A stretch of 64,000 nucleotides of DNA from Mycogone perniciosa (lineage: Eukaryota > Ascomycota > Sordariomycetes > Hypocreales > Hypocreaceae). Shown here in pieces: positions 1 to 11,781 of this stretch. The translations under genes and the position numbers were made by a program. The notes beneath the pieces were generated by a model. That model was given only the letters and a program-made list of their open reading frames with translations. It was not told the DNA's origin and ran no database searches. The stretch spans positions 1 through 64,000 of the forward strand of contig JAOALB010000004.1 in the NCBI GenBank assembly GCA_025331125.1, in the 5' to 3' direction. Position 1 is the first letter of the stretch, and each line of letters begins with the position of its first letter.

Positions 1-23
1 CCTTTCAACCCCCCCCCCCCCCC

Positions 24-1870
24 TTATGCTGCGCTCTTTAGCTGTCCCTCAAGCGTCTCAACCAAGAGTTCAAATAGCTGCTGCACATGCTGCTCCCGCA
101 CCGCCTCCACGCCCGTACACACTCGGATAGCATACTTTCCATTCACCACCGTGCTGGTCAAGTAGAACTTGCCACTCGCGTTAATCGCCTCGTACAGATC
201 CTCCGTGCGTTTGCCAATCTGCTCCTCGCCATCGCCCTTTGCGCGGAACGACACCAGGCCGAAGCGCGCTTTCGTAAAGATGCTGAACAAATCGGGGCGA
301 CTGACCAGCTTGGCCTCGAGGCTCTCGCCCAGGACGACGCCGTTGCGGATGTGCGCCTGCAGCCCGCGGATGCCGTAGTTGCGCAGCACGAACCATAGCT
401 TCAGCGAGCGGAAACGGCGGCCTAGGGGGATCTGCCAGTCGCGGTAGTCGGTGACGAGCTCGTTGTCGCTGAATTGGTTGCGCAGGTACGCCGGCTTGAT
501 GCTGAGCGCGTTGATGAGGTGTCCGCGGCTGCGCACCCACAGGGTCGAGCAGTCGAAGGTGGTGAGCATCCACTTGTGCGGGTTGACGTTGAAGGAGTGG
601 AAGTGAGCGATGGGTTTGGCCAGGGGCTTGTTCTCGTCGAGGATCAGGGCGGAGCCAGCGTACGCGGCGTCGACATGCACCCAGATCTCGCCTGGCTTGC
701 CGACCGAGGGCTCCAAAGTGCGGGCGATGCCCTCGAAGTCATCCACGGCGCAGACGTCCGTGGAGCCGAGAGTAGCTGTCAGGTAGAAGGGCTCAAGACC
801 CTTGGCCTTGAGTTCCTCGATGGTCTTGGCCAGGGCTTCGCCAGTCATTGAGTAGCCGTTCTCCTCGGATACAGGCACGGTGGCGAAGCGCACGCCGATA
901 ACTTGGGCGGCTTTCTTGGTGCTTGAGTGTGCACCGGAGCTACCCAGGGCGACGAGCTTGCTGCGATGACGCCAGAGCTCTTCCTCCTTGTCCTCGCCCT
1001 CTGGAAGGTGTGCTGTCGCCTCGTCAAGGTACTTGTCCCGGGCAGCCGTCATGACCGTCAAGATAGCTTCGCTAGCACTTCCGTGAATGACACCGCCGCC
1101 ATGTGTAGGGCCACTGCTCAGGAAGCACTCAGGCAGACCTAGGGCCTGGGCAAGCCAGTCGAGAACAACAGTCTCGAGCTCGGTGACGGCAGGACTGCAG
1201 ATCCAGTTGAAATGGGCGCCGTTGAAGGCATTGGAGTACATCTCGGCAATGGCGGCAGGGAAGCTGCTGGAGCACGGGAAGAAGGCCATGAAGCCGGGGC
1301 TCTGCCAGTGGGTGATGCCGGGGAGGATCTTGTCCCGGATATCGGCGCGGATGACATCGAAGGGCTCCGGGTCGAGCGGGGCCGAGGCCGGGAGGAGAGG
1401 CCGGAGGTAGCCCGGCTCGACGTCTGAGACGACTCGATGGGATGCGATGTTTTCATAGTAGTCGGCGACTGTGATTTGAAGAGTTGGTTAGTCTGGCGAT
1501 GCTTGAGGCCGGCGCCTTGCCTGGGCGGTAGCAGCCGCGCCATTGGTGGTCATCAAAGGTGCCATTGTCACTATCGTCTCGACATGTGGTATTATACGGA
1601 TAAGAAAAGGTTTCTCGTCCGTGAGTGGTCAAACAATTGGAGTGAAGTTGTTGGGACAGACAATGTGAAGAGTAGAAATTAGGAGGGGGTTAAGGAAGTG
1701 CGGGGGAGGGGTAGATAAGACTGAGACAAACGGGAACAAGCTGAAGAAGAGACAGAGGGAACATAAAGAAAAAGCAAAAAGAAAAGAAAAGAAAAAAGAA
1801 GAAAAAAATCCAGTGACATACTCTCATCAATGGCAGCCTTGGCCGCCTCGCGATACTCTTTCGAATCCAT
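24..1870 (-). CDS. Aromatic-L-amino-acid decarboxylase family (PLP-dependent)
   Basis: Model join(24..1468, 1822..1870), 497 aa. It belongs to the group II PLP decarboxylases (DOPA/tyrosine/tryptophan decarboxylase type), which are cytosolic enzymes converting an aromatic amino acid to its amine and CO2. The PLP-binding lysine lies in NPHKW (about residue 315), the cofactor-nitrogen Asp in VHVDAAYAG (about 283) and the ring-stacking His in SSGAHSS (about 197). The N-terminal exon encodes 16 residues; it joins to the IADYYENI segment across a 353-nt intron that is T-rich on the coding strand and long for a fungus. Length fits the family (470-510). The substrate cannot be read from sequence. 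A TATTTAAA element lies about 100 nt upstream of the ATG (1973-1980). A run of 15 C (9-23) follows the stop codon. Family assignment is sure; the first exon is inferred. Confidence 0.9.
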
Positions 1871-2771
1871 AATGGGTAAAACTTGTTGCTGGTTGTTCCG
1901 TACGTATATCTCTCTGCGGAATACCACTTTGCTCCCTGCGTCACGCTTCCTGTTCCGGGGTCGCACACACACTTTAAATACATAAAGTTTAGCCTGGCTT
2001 TTCGTATTTATTCTTTATAATCGCAGCGTAGGATCGTGTCGACGAACATCTACCTACTCGTAGGTATCATGCTTACTCCGTAGTACAATCTAGTATCAAT
2101 AAAGATATTAACTAGCAGTGTTAAATAATCACCGAGAAATGGCCATACTTGATCCGGACATTGGAATACGGGCCCTGCAGCGGAAACGGATTCGCTCGGA
2201 TTCGCCGTTCCTTCGGAACTGACTGACTGTTGGCTCCGCATAGTCATCAAAATTTCTGCTTTAGTAGTAGTATCCAAATCCCAAGGAAGCTTCTATAACT
2301 GTCTACGAGTAGCATCCCTCGTTTGTGTGGCCATGCAAAAAGCCGCGGGAAACGGCAATGCATATGCATGTCACACATGTCAAACTCTTACGCCTTTCCG
2401 CGACATTGACATGCTGAATGACACAGACGTCCTTGCATAGTGACATGACACTTTCACGTCCTCCACTTCTTTGGGTAGAGGAACCTCATGATGTTGAATT
2501 CACGTAGTATTGATTATTCAATCTTGGACGCTGAGCATCCCATTCCCTCCACTAATGACAAACTCCTTTCAAAGAAAAATGCTCATGTCCCGCCTGTACA
2601 CTCCATATACTCCAGCCCACTCATCCCAGAAACAGAAGAGAGCCCAATCAATGGCTTATAAAGAGCGGAAGGGGAAAAAAAAGACAATCATGAAACGCTG
2701 CTTAATCCACTTTGATTGCACTGATACACCCACGTTAGCAAATCCTCCTTGAAAATCCAAAAGAGAACAAC
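1871..2771. other. Intergenic: decarboxylase promoter and nonaspanin 3' flank
   Basis: About 900 nt with no credible gene. The part near 1971-1985 carries a TATA-like TATTTAAA for the decarboxylase. One TACTCCG motif of the dispersed family occurs at 2074-2080. Short open frames here have no protein-like composition. Confidence 0.6.
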
Positions 2772-4975
2772 TCACTTGTATATCCTTCGTACAAAAGCGT
2801 GCGCACTCAAGAACCCAATCGTGCCCGTCAACAGTCCATACACGCAGCACGCCATAAAGCTGTAGGAAAAGAACAGCATACTGCTCACAAACCCACTAAT
2901 GTGCAGCTTGAAGAAGTAGTACCATAGGCAGTACAAAAACACCCACACTGCGCTGCTGCCCCCGACGAAGAACGACTGCCACCACCAGTGGTAGTTCTCT
3001 GAGCACAGCTGGATGTAAATCGTCACTACTGTCACCTCGGCAATCGTCACTACTAAAATGACTGATACCACGGCCAGGAAGCCGAAGACGTAGTAGTAGC
3101 CACTCTTATCCTGCCAGATTGACTGGAATACGAACAGCAGCTCGATGAAAATGACGGCAAAGGGGATCAAGCCTGCCAGCAGGATCGACTGAATCGACTT
3201 GGTATACCAAGCCTGGTGCGGGATTTGACGCGGTACCGCCGTAGTCTTGGTCGGGTGCTCCCAAGCACCAGTCTTCAGATAGCCGTAGTACGATCCCACG
3301 TACACAAGCGGCACCTGGATACACAGCCACAAGAACAGAATGGCCACCAACGTACCAAATGGGATGGCCGTGCTCGATGCCTGAGCCCAGACAAACAGGT
3401 TAAGGATAAACACCAATCCGAAAGACAATCCTGGAAACAGCAAGGCCGTCACCAGTGCATTGCGCCGGTAGTCTTTCCCATCAAAGCTCTTAAACACCCG
3501 GGCAGAGAAGTAACCGGAGAAAAGGCCAGCAAAGATAAACAGACCAACACCAACGCTGATGAATCCTCCTCGAAAGCTGGGGTTCAACACGCCCAAAGCG
3601 CCCAGCAGCACCAAGCCTATAGCCATGAATAACAGCTGCATGCCCGAGCCCACAAGCGGTGCCAACAAGTACCCGAAACTGGGTGTCCGGAACACGTCGG
3701 CGTGAAGCAGCTTCCAGCCCGTCACATCCTCCAAAGCCTCATCTTCGTCCGACAACTCTCCGCTTTCGTTGCCCGGGTCCATGCTTTGCTCCAACAAGCC
3801 CGGTGCTTTCTCCACTTTACCCGAGCGAGGGGCTTTCCGCTTGATCCTGATCTTGCCGTCCTCGGCAGCAGCCCCTTTGTTGATATCCGTACGGATTGTC
3901 TTGGCCAAGATGATCATGACGATTCCCGTCAGGAGACCACAAATGATGAGGGAGTTGATAATGGCCATCCAATGGATTCGCGAGCCCTCTTCTTGGTTGA
4001 CAAAATACAGATCCCATCGGTGAGCCCATTCGATGCTGCCATCTTCGCGGAAATAGACCGAGTAAGTGTACGGGATATTTAAAGAGCCCTCACTGCTCTC
4101 ATCGTCGTCGTCTACGTCATTCGGATGATATGACGAGTCAGCATACTTAGTCAACGTGCTGCCCGTCCTATTCGGCGCAATGTATAGCTCGAAAGGGTCG
4201 TCGATATTCTGCAAATCGGCCGGGCAGCCATTGCTATCCCTCTTATTCCCGTTTCCAATACTTTTAGGGTAAACCTCGAATCCTACAATAATCTTGTCGC
4301 CACGATCCCCGGCCCGACCCGGCGCCCTGCGGTATCGAATAACAATAGTATGGTGGTTGTTGAGGTAATAGTGCAGCTTGCCAGTGCTAGACGAAGCCTC
4401 GGTATATCCTAGCTTAAACCCCGCGGCGTAATACTTACGTGTCTTGTCTACACTGACAAAACTAGTTGCGCCGGGGAGATTGTCCACGATCCACTCCGCG
4501 ACATACCCATCCTGAATCAACTCCTTCGAACGGCGCAAGTCTCTCCGCGAAATTTCCTTGTTGCACAGCAAGGTACAAGGTGTGTCCTTCGCCATGGAGA
4601 GCTCTATATCCGACGTCACGATGCGGTCGCCGCGTAGCACCTCGCCCAGATTCAGAGATACACTCTGGCCGCTGAGCAGGCCGCCACCAGCCTTGTGCTG
4701 CCCCGTCGGCGGGCATGTAAATGGTAGGTCGTAGTACGCAAATTGTAGTTGTGTATTGTCCGAGTATGCCTTGTTGACCATCAACGGGACCAGTTCGCCA
4801 TCCTTGTAGCTTTTGATCGACCACCCTGTGACATGATCCATTAGCCAACCATCAAGTCCCCCATCACCGACCAGTTGGCTTAGGTAGCTATACCAGGGAT
4901 ATAAAATGCTTCGGCGGGGCATAGCAGCATCAGGGAGAGCAGGCCTCGCAGGCTAGCCCTCGATGACCCAAGCAT
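2772..4975 (-). CDS. Nonaspanin / TM9 superfamily (EMP70) protein
   Basis: Model join(2772..4825, 4894..4975), 711 aa, close to yeast Tmn2/Tmn3 (about 670-706). Exon 1 encodes a signal peptide ending in AEAFYIPG. The 68-nt intron falls inside the FYIPGWSIKSY motif, which is the family N-terminal signature and confirms the junction. A lumenal domain of about 300 residues follows (YYDLPFTCPP, then HRWDLYFVNQEEGSRIHW just before the first membrane helix at about 325-350). A cytosolic acidic/basic loop and the eight-helix block with GSGMQLLFM make up the rest. The C-terminus is AFVRRIYK. The family acts in endosome/Golgi membranes in sorting, adhesion and copper homeostasis in yeast. Which of the TM9 paralogues this is cannot be decided here. 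Confidence 0.93.
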
Positions 4976-5865
4976 CTTGATATATTCCTTGGCCTAGTCT
5001 GTCTCTCTTCCTAGGTCCCCTCTGTCTGGTGTAATCGACACATGCGATCACAGCGCCGTCAATTATATCGTCTCTTCGTCAATGGATGTATTATAGGCTC
5101 GTCGATTCGCGTTCAAGAGCCAGCGGCACTGGTGACAAGAATCGAGGGGTTGACTTCCGAGGCACTCTCGGCAGATCACGAAACGAGTGTAAATGGCACG
5201 AGCACCAGACCCTGGGGAACAGAGAAAAGAAAACACGTGAGAAGTAGAAATGTCGTGTCGTGTCTGAGGCTGAATCATAAATTAATCGCGTTAAATTGAC
5301 GACTGAAGATCAAAGGAATGAGCAAAGAAATGGCGTTACCAAAGGGGACGAGAGGCTTCTGTTCCAGACAAAGAAGGGGGCCACTAAGGCGAGAGATATG
5401 CACACTGCACTGTCCTGCATCCCTATCGACGAATGTGTATTTAGCCAGTGTTTTACCGGTTCATCGCATCCCTACCCGCAGTGGCCAATCAGCGACTCTA
5501 CAGGGACCAGACCCCGCTAGACCCCTAAAATAAGCATCCTTGTCGTCTTGTTCCCACACGATTATATATATGATCAGGGACTGTTGCGATTGTTGTCTTC
5601 ACTCAGTAAATCAAACTTGTGCAATTAAGAATTATTATTTGTGATTTCAAGACTTTCTCAAGGACCTATCCCGATAATGTAAAGCCAAAACTCCACGCTC
5701 ATTGCAACATCAACCAACCCCTGTTCAATCGATCCAAGCACCACAGGATAAGCGGGGAAGGCGAACAGGTATTAATAGCTGCATCTTGTACTCCGTAAAT
5801 ATATAAATATAGATTAGTTGTAAGATGCGGTTGACAGAAATCTCTCCATGTAACACTCTGCACGT
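4976..5865. other. Intergenic between nonaspanin and arrestin genes
   Basis: 890 nt with no gene that I can support. It contains the nonaspanin leader and the 3' flank of the arrestin-fold gene, plus a TACTCCG motif near 5789. AT-rich stretches at 5790-5825 fit a 3' end. Confidence 0.55.
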
Positions 5866-7359
5866 TTATACGAGGACGGTTCTCTGCCTCAGGTCCTCGT
5901 ATCCTGGCAGTAGACTGTTGCTCTGCATGCCTGAGTCAGGGATGTGCATCACGCGGGGCTGCAGATGAGCTTCAGCCTGCTCCTCTTCGACCTGCGCCAT
6001 AACACTCTCGAAGCTAGGCAGCTCGCCGCCCTGCGGCTCATACATTGCCTCAACGCCAACTTGCAGGGGAATCGCCAGCGATATCGCCGTATTAGTCGGC
6101 CCAACGGACAGACTTAGCTGTAGCGTATATGTTCGAGAAATGAGACATGAGTGGAAGGTTGGTAGGAAGAATTTCTTGTTCGAGTTGGGAAGCGTGAATG
6201 GAATATCTAGGTCTGTCGTGTGCTTGATAGGTGACCGTTTGACCTTCTTGGAGCTCTTTCTCCTGGTGCCGTGTCGACCACGCCCCTCAGAACAATCTGT
6301 CTCTGAAGCATTCCCTTCGGCCAGTGTGCTCGAGTATCCGGAGTCTCGTCGTAGACTTGACACATTCTGCTGCACCCACGAGACCTTGTCTATGGGGAGC
6401 GTGAAGAGCGAATTGGTTGTCAGGTAACTTAGGCATGGGGTGGTCTCGTAGTTGGTTCGGCTGCCCAGGTTAGGTAGGTGATCCGTAGGCACAGCGCCGA
6501 AGAATGTGGTGGAAATAAGTTTCCCCGTAACGGAGTTGACCTTTGGGGGAGCCGTCTCTACTGAAGACGGCACATATTCCAGATCGATGTGCACAGATGT
6601 GGTCGAGGTATTGTGCCCATCTGCAGAGAGCATCACGGCACCAGGCTGAGTGGCTGTCGCCGTCACTTGGCCCGTCTTGCTTGAGAACAGACTCTTTCGA
6701 ATAGTTTTGGTCTTGGACAGCTTGTACTGTGCATCTCTGAAGGTAATATCGAGAGGAGCGTCCTCGGGGAGTGAAGGAAGCACTTTGAGGATGTGATCAC
6801 CTTGCATCAACTTGACCGCCTGGGATCCCCCGTGTGCACTCCGAGTAGCCCTGGCCTTGATGGCATACTCAATCTGCGTCATGTCTGGCGCTTGATCGTC
6901 GGCATCCCAAAATCCTAGGCTAGGCGGGAGTCGCAAGTGCTGTTCACGAACAGCTGGCGAGAGGCAATTGTGGTTACAGGCCCCGATGGTGAGCTGATGA
7001 GGAACGACGAAATTGAAAGGTATCCGGTAGTCCTGGCCTGCTCTGAATACCCGGTCAACCGGGAAATCAGACGCTGAGAGCGGCATGCGAAGTTTCATGA
7101 ACGGTCTAAACGAATGGGCAGGGTACTGCTGGACGAATTCGAGCCTGGTGGAAGCCATGCCGGTGAAGACGATGTCGAAGCCGTCAAACGGCATATCTCG
7201 CGTGGTCCGTATGGCAACATGGCCGGCAATGGTCGATCCTGAGGTGTAGACCTTGGCTTTGAAATGCTGATCAATATTGATTTCCATCATGGGCTTCTGA
7301 GTAACGTTGTTCTTGGGCCGACTGTTGGCACGGTGGGCTGTCTCAGTTGTGCCAGACAT
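5866..7359 (-). CDS. Arrestin-fold (alpha-arrestin-like) protein
   Basis: Single exon, 497 aa, start at 7359. After about 23 residues the sequence reads as an arrestin N-terminal beta-sandwich (MEINIDQHFKAKVYTSGSTI, then GHVAIRTTRDMPFDGFDIVFTG). It continues into the fungal conserved stretch ending in the SPAVREQHLRLPPSLGFW segment and a Q/YAIKARATR strand typical of these proteins. The middle (about 350-390) is a basic, Ser-rich loop. The C-terminus has LPSFESV and LPGYEDL but no PPxY, so direct recruitment of a Rsp5-type ubiquitin ligase is not evident. Alpha-arrestins are adaptors in endocytosis and signalling; that role is inferred from fold only. Orthologous fungal proteins are usually annotated simply as arrestin-domain proteins. 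Confidence 0.85.
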   Translation of the reverse strand: MSGTTETAHRANSRPKNNVTQKPMMEINIDQHFKAKVYTSGSTIAGHVAIRTTRDMPFDGFDIVFTGMASTRLEFVQQYPAHSFRPFMKLRMPLSASDFPVDRVFRAGQDYRIPFNFVVPHQLTIGACNHNCLSPAVREQHLRLPPSLGFWDADDQAPDMTQIEYAIKARATRSAHGGSQAVKLMQGDHILKVLPSLPEDAPLDITFRDAQYKLSKTKTIRKSLFSSKTGQVTATATQPGAVMLSADGHNTSTTSVHIDLEYVPSSVETAPPKVNSVTGKLISTTFFGAVPTDHLPNLGSRTNYETTPCLSYLTTNSLFTLPIDKVSWVQQNVSSLRRDSGYSSTLAEGNASETDCSEGRGRHGTRRKSSKKVKRSPIKHTTDLDIPFTLPNSNKKFFLPTFHSCLISRTYTLQLSLSVGPTNTAISLAIPLQVGVEAMYEPQGGELPSFESVMAQVEEEQAEAHLQPRVMHIPDSGMQSNSLLPGYEDLRQRTVLV

Positions 7360-9621
7360 GACTTGGAGTCCGGGGCACGCCGGTCTGAGGGGAATATTAT
7401 ATCAGCCACGAGCTGATAATTGGTCTTCAGATATTGGTTTGGCGATGCCGAGTAAGCGTTGGAGTGGCTTGTGGCTGGGAGCAGATGACCCCTCGCCAAG
7501 GACTATGATATAGCTCGCAAAGCGCAATATCACGAAGAAGTGACGACCACGACAACCAAGGAAAGCAAGCTAGAATCGAGGGCTTGGAGGATTAGGCGAT
7601 AGAATTAGATGAAGGCGTATATAAATCAATAGAATACGGGAAAGGCTGGTCCATGTCTTGAAGGTGAGTCAACTGTGAGCTCCGGTCGAGAAACGAGGAT
7701 CGATAGTCTTAATAGCAGAGCCGTTCGACCTCCTCAGACAGATCAGTAGTACTCGTATGGAGAGGTACCGACCGTCGTACCGGTACCTGTGGACCCCTGC
7801 TGAGCTGCTGGGGGCGTGTGGGAAACGGAGGGTGTGCGAGTCGAATTGGCGTTGCTTGGCTATGAATTATCGATCGTCTGCCACGAGTTCGTGATGCATG
7901 GACATCGATCACGTTCACCCATCAATAAGTATCAAGCGTGAGGAGAAAGACGTGAGGAGAAAGAAATGAGACAGAAGCAAAGCGATCATGTGTTGGCAGT
8001 GGTATATGTACCACCCGATGAACCCGTTCCCCATCATCGTGGAATCCTATTTGTGTGGGCATCTGCTTCACAGCTTTTCACCATTACATTTGCTGGTGGG
8101 GTCTTCATATGAAGTTGAAGGTTTGCGTTAAGACTCCGTACATACTACGGAGTACAGTGTTTGCTATGCATGCATGCATACAGGGTTCTCGCACTGTCTA
8201 GCCCTACTCCGTATGGGTATGTCGATACTAGTATTTTGAATCTAAGCCAAGCGGTGTGTATGATTTCATGGTGATGACTCGACTCTCGCTACCCCTCCAC
8301 CCTCACGTTTTGCCAGCATACCAGTCACGATGATGCGATTTGATTTGTATGTACTCCGTATTACGCGAGTTGAAAGAGAGAGAGGGGAAGAAAAAAAAAT
8401 CTTCCGTCGCAAACCCTTGTTCGCCCTGCGCACGAGTTGACTGTCATGCCCCCAAAATGAACAAAGCTTGGTGCCTGGACCATTGACTCGTGGGGAGTCC
8501 GCTGGGATCGAGGTTCTGGCGTGGTCTGGACTGTCTTGGCCTTTTGCAAGGCTCGCGATGCGCCAACTCGGCGTTGCTATCGGAGTTGAGCCGGGAATGG
8601 CTTCAACTGCCGCCGCATTCCGTACTCCGTATTAATTAATATGTGCGAGCAGTGGTCAGTAAAGGCTGCATTGATCGACACTCACTCGCCTTATACCGAC
8701 CGATCTTCAGAGCATCCCACTGTATCCATCAGCTCCATGCTTTCATACTCCGTACATACTGCTGATCTGATCGCATTAGCCTCAACGTCTCTCCAGCTCA
8801 ATAGATTCCTCTTCTCCGTCTCATTATCCCTTTCATGACTCTTTCTTCTACGGATTATCCGATATCGCCGGTACTATCGCCTCTAACCTTCACTCTAGCA
8901 ACAAAAACCTTGCCTCCAAATCGAGGCCACCAATTGACAACATCCACTACTCGTACAACCAGCCCTTAGCCCGCAAAAATCGCACCTCAAGTACAGTACA
9001 TTTCCCCCTCTAGCGTCCGCTTTTGCCTTCCGCACCCCCTTTTGTCAAACCTCACGATACAACTCATTCTCACCAAAAATCACTTTCAACCGCTGGTATC
9101 TCGCGACTCCATACTAAACACAGACCCGGAAAAAAAAAAGCCACGCCCCCTATTAATACTATCCCCGCTTTCCGCCTCAAGGCTGCTGCACGATTTGACA
9201 CGCCTTCTCCCTCTACGGGTTAGCGCAACCATCAGGGACCCTTTAGCTACTTTTTTTCCGTCTTTCTTTGTTTTTGGTGCTGACCTTTTGTACGGAGTAC
9301 GGGGACTTGCTCCAAAGGATTTTGCCTTCCACGTTCGTTCGGATTTTGAAGAAGCGAGCCATGGACCGTTTGGGACCCTGACGGTTGCTGATTAATGCAG
9401 GGACCAGCCACCCTGAGGTCTCACGTGGCGATCAATATCATCATGCCTTAGCTTCATCTGAACCATCATGTTCCATCTACACCCAAGGCCTGACAGCCAT
9501 GACCGTTGAATCTCTTCTATATACTACTCCGTACAATGGTCCTAAATCCAGTTCGTACGCCAGCTCATCTTGGCCCATCTCTATCGGCTGTCAGCATCTT
9601 GTTATGTAGTCCCGCCCAGCA
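7360..9621. other. Gene-poor interval, 2.3 kb
   Basis: No coding region is supportable on either strand. The first few hundred bases hold the arrestin-gene promoter (TATATA near 7618-7625). From about 8130 to 9530 there is a concentration of the dispersed TACGGAGTA/TACTCCGTA motif (8131-8158, 8204, 8351, 8622, 8747, 9291, 9525). CT-rich runs lie at 8790-9080. Confidence 0.55.
8131..8158. repeat. Inverted pair of the GTACGGAGTAC motif
   Basis: Two facing copies, ACTCCGTA and TACGGAGTAC, separated by a few bases. This is one of the clearer local occurrences of the dispersed intergenic element described in the findings. Confidence 0.6.
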
Positions 9622-11069
9622 TTACTCATGCCATGAGATGTACAGCATGATTCCAGCTCCAACTGCAACCGCAGCGAACTGTGTCAGCGTCTTTCGCAGT
9701 TCCTGCATCTTGTTCGGCCCCGTTTCCAGCAGCTCTGGTATCACAGCCACCGTGCCGACATACAGGAACGTTCCCGCAGTGAAGGGCAGCAACATATCTC
9801 CCCATGTCTAAATATCATATTAGCAAACGGTTGATACTTGGCCTAAGAGTGTTTTCTTACCAGGCTAGTTCCCCAAAGACCCCCGTTTCGCGGCATAGAT
9901 TCATCACCGCCACTGCCCGAACCACCAAACTCCTGAATGGCGATGCCGATGAGCGTGCCCATCAAAGCGCCAAGCGCCGTAACAAACTGGGAGGCCATGG
10001 CCGCTCGCTTGGAGAAGCCCGACTGAACGAGCAGCGCAAAGTCACCAACCTCATGAGGGATCTCATGGAAGAAAACGGCCACGGTGGTCGTAGCTCCAAT
10101 GGTTGGCGACGCGTAGAAACTGGCCGACATGGCGAGACCATCAGTGATGTTGTGAGTGAAGTCGGCACTGGAAGGGAAGTTAGAGACCATCATTTGTCGC
10201 ACCGACCAAGTTGAAGCGGACTTACATCAGGTTGAGGTATCCGCCTAGCTTTACGCTGGGATTCACCTCCTTGATCTTTGGCTCGTCAACAGCATCTTTC
10301 TGGCCATCCTTGTTCCCCTTCTTCCGAGACTTAGCCTCGCTCTTTGTAGTATGCACCCCAGACGAGATTCCAACGTCGTTCGACCCGGTATGCGAGTGTC
10401 CAGCGTGCGAATGATCATGTCCAGCGCCGCCAGTCACGATCCGGAGTCCCTTATCCATGGCCACAAACACCATGAACCCAACCAATATGCCCAGTCCAAG
10501 TATAAGGTTACGGTTCGGCTCAACGAGGACAAACCTGGCTCGATCAGGCTCATCCTCCCCAACAAAGATCTCAGGCAGCAAATGGAACAATGTATCTCCA
10601 AGCAGGCCACCCACCGCAAACGCCACCATGACGGATAGCGATGACGGATCGATATCGGTAGGACATAATGCCAGCAAGAAATTCGGCGGGCCTGAGATGT
10701 ATAGCGTTGCTAGAAGTGCGTTGGCCGCGGGCGACCCAGGGAATAGAATCGAGAAGAGCTTGGCTGTCATGGAAGACGGCGCCGCGGCGTGGTGCGCGAG
10801 CTTCACGGCATTGAGTTCCTGGACAATTGGACACGTCTGCTCGGGAGTCGCCTCACATTAGCCCATATTCTTCAACTTCTAGATGCAGGGAATCGTGGTG
10901 AAATGGTTTGACATACCTGGAGTTGTTCATCAAGCTCCTCCAGGCTAAGCCCATCGATTATCGCTGCCTTTGTGACATCCTGGGGGGCAGCGGCCACACA
11001 AACCACCAGCAGTGAAAGACATAGCGCGAGTAACTTGAATTGCCCACTTCTGGGCATTGCAAAGGCCAT
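9622..11069 (-). CDS. ZIP-family (SLC39) metal transporter, Yke4-like
   Basis: Model join(9622..9807, 9861..10167, 10226..10836, 10917..11069), 418 aa. Exon 1 is a signal-like hydrophobic N-terminus. Exon 2 carries the HLLPEI helix (about 136-141) and a cytosolic His-rich loop HDHSHAGHSH (about 191-199). Exon 3 holds the metal-coordinating pair of motifs, HNITDG (about 260-265) and HEIPHE (289-294), which define the LIV-1 subgroup of ZIP proteins. Exon 4 ends with GAGIMLYISWHE. This arrangement matches Yke4/SLC39A7-type carriers, which move zinc across ER or Golgi membranes toward the cytosol. The localisation and Zn specificity are from the family. The acceptor of exon 2 has an alternative five codons upstream; I chose the CAG about 20 nt from a CTAAT branch site. 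Confidence 0.9.
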
Positions 11070-11781
11070 GATAATCCCTCACAGTGGCTCTGCAGCAAGG
11101 GGGATGATGGTGGCGAACAAAGGTCGAGAAAGACGAGAGAAGGTCGGATGGTTTGAGATGTAGTAGTACGAAGTAGTACGAAGTACCTAAATTAAATGCC
11201 AGAAGACACGATGTCATGGTCCATGGCCGAATCAGGAAGTGACAATAAACTCTCCACTCGGCAGGTTGATCGCCGCACTAAGCCTAATTTGAGCCATCTA
11301 TCAGCACTCCATCTTGATTCAGTCTTAGTCAAATGAGCCTTCTACTACTCGTAGATATATCATGGCAGGTGTTGATTTCAGTCAATTTTTCAGTCAAGTA
11401 ACCTCTAATCCAACTACAAAGCTCAGGGTAAGGCACCGAGATCCGAGGGCAAGCGCATGCTGGTTCATTATACGCGTATCTATCTATCAAGGTCCTCAGA
11501 AAATAGATAAGCCGCAAAAGGCTCTGCGATGGTGTAAGGAGGAGGGTTTCGATTCATGTCCAGTGGTAGGAGCCAGGTCCAATGTTTCATCACGGGAGCC
11601 AAATGAATGCGTCAGTTTCCCTATTCATCAAATGCCTAGAATAGCTATGGATTGTCGGGATGCTTAGAAATGTCTACTCCGTACATAAAACCAAGAATTC
11701 AGATTGTGCAAACAGCCATAGATGGCTCTCATCGCTATAAATGCCTCCCATTATCACAGATTGCTCCGATTGCCATCCATA
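11070..11781. other. Intergenic, ZIP promoter and orphan-gene 3' flank
   Basis: About 710 nt with no supportable gene. It has short repeated AGTAGTACGA tracts at 11160-11190 and one ACTCCGTAC motif at about 11677. Confidence 0.5.
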
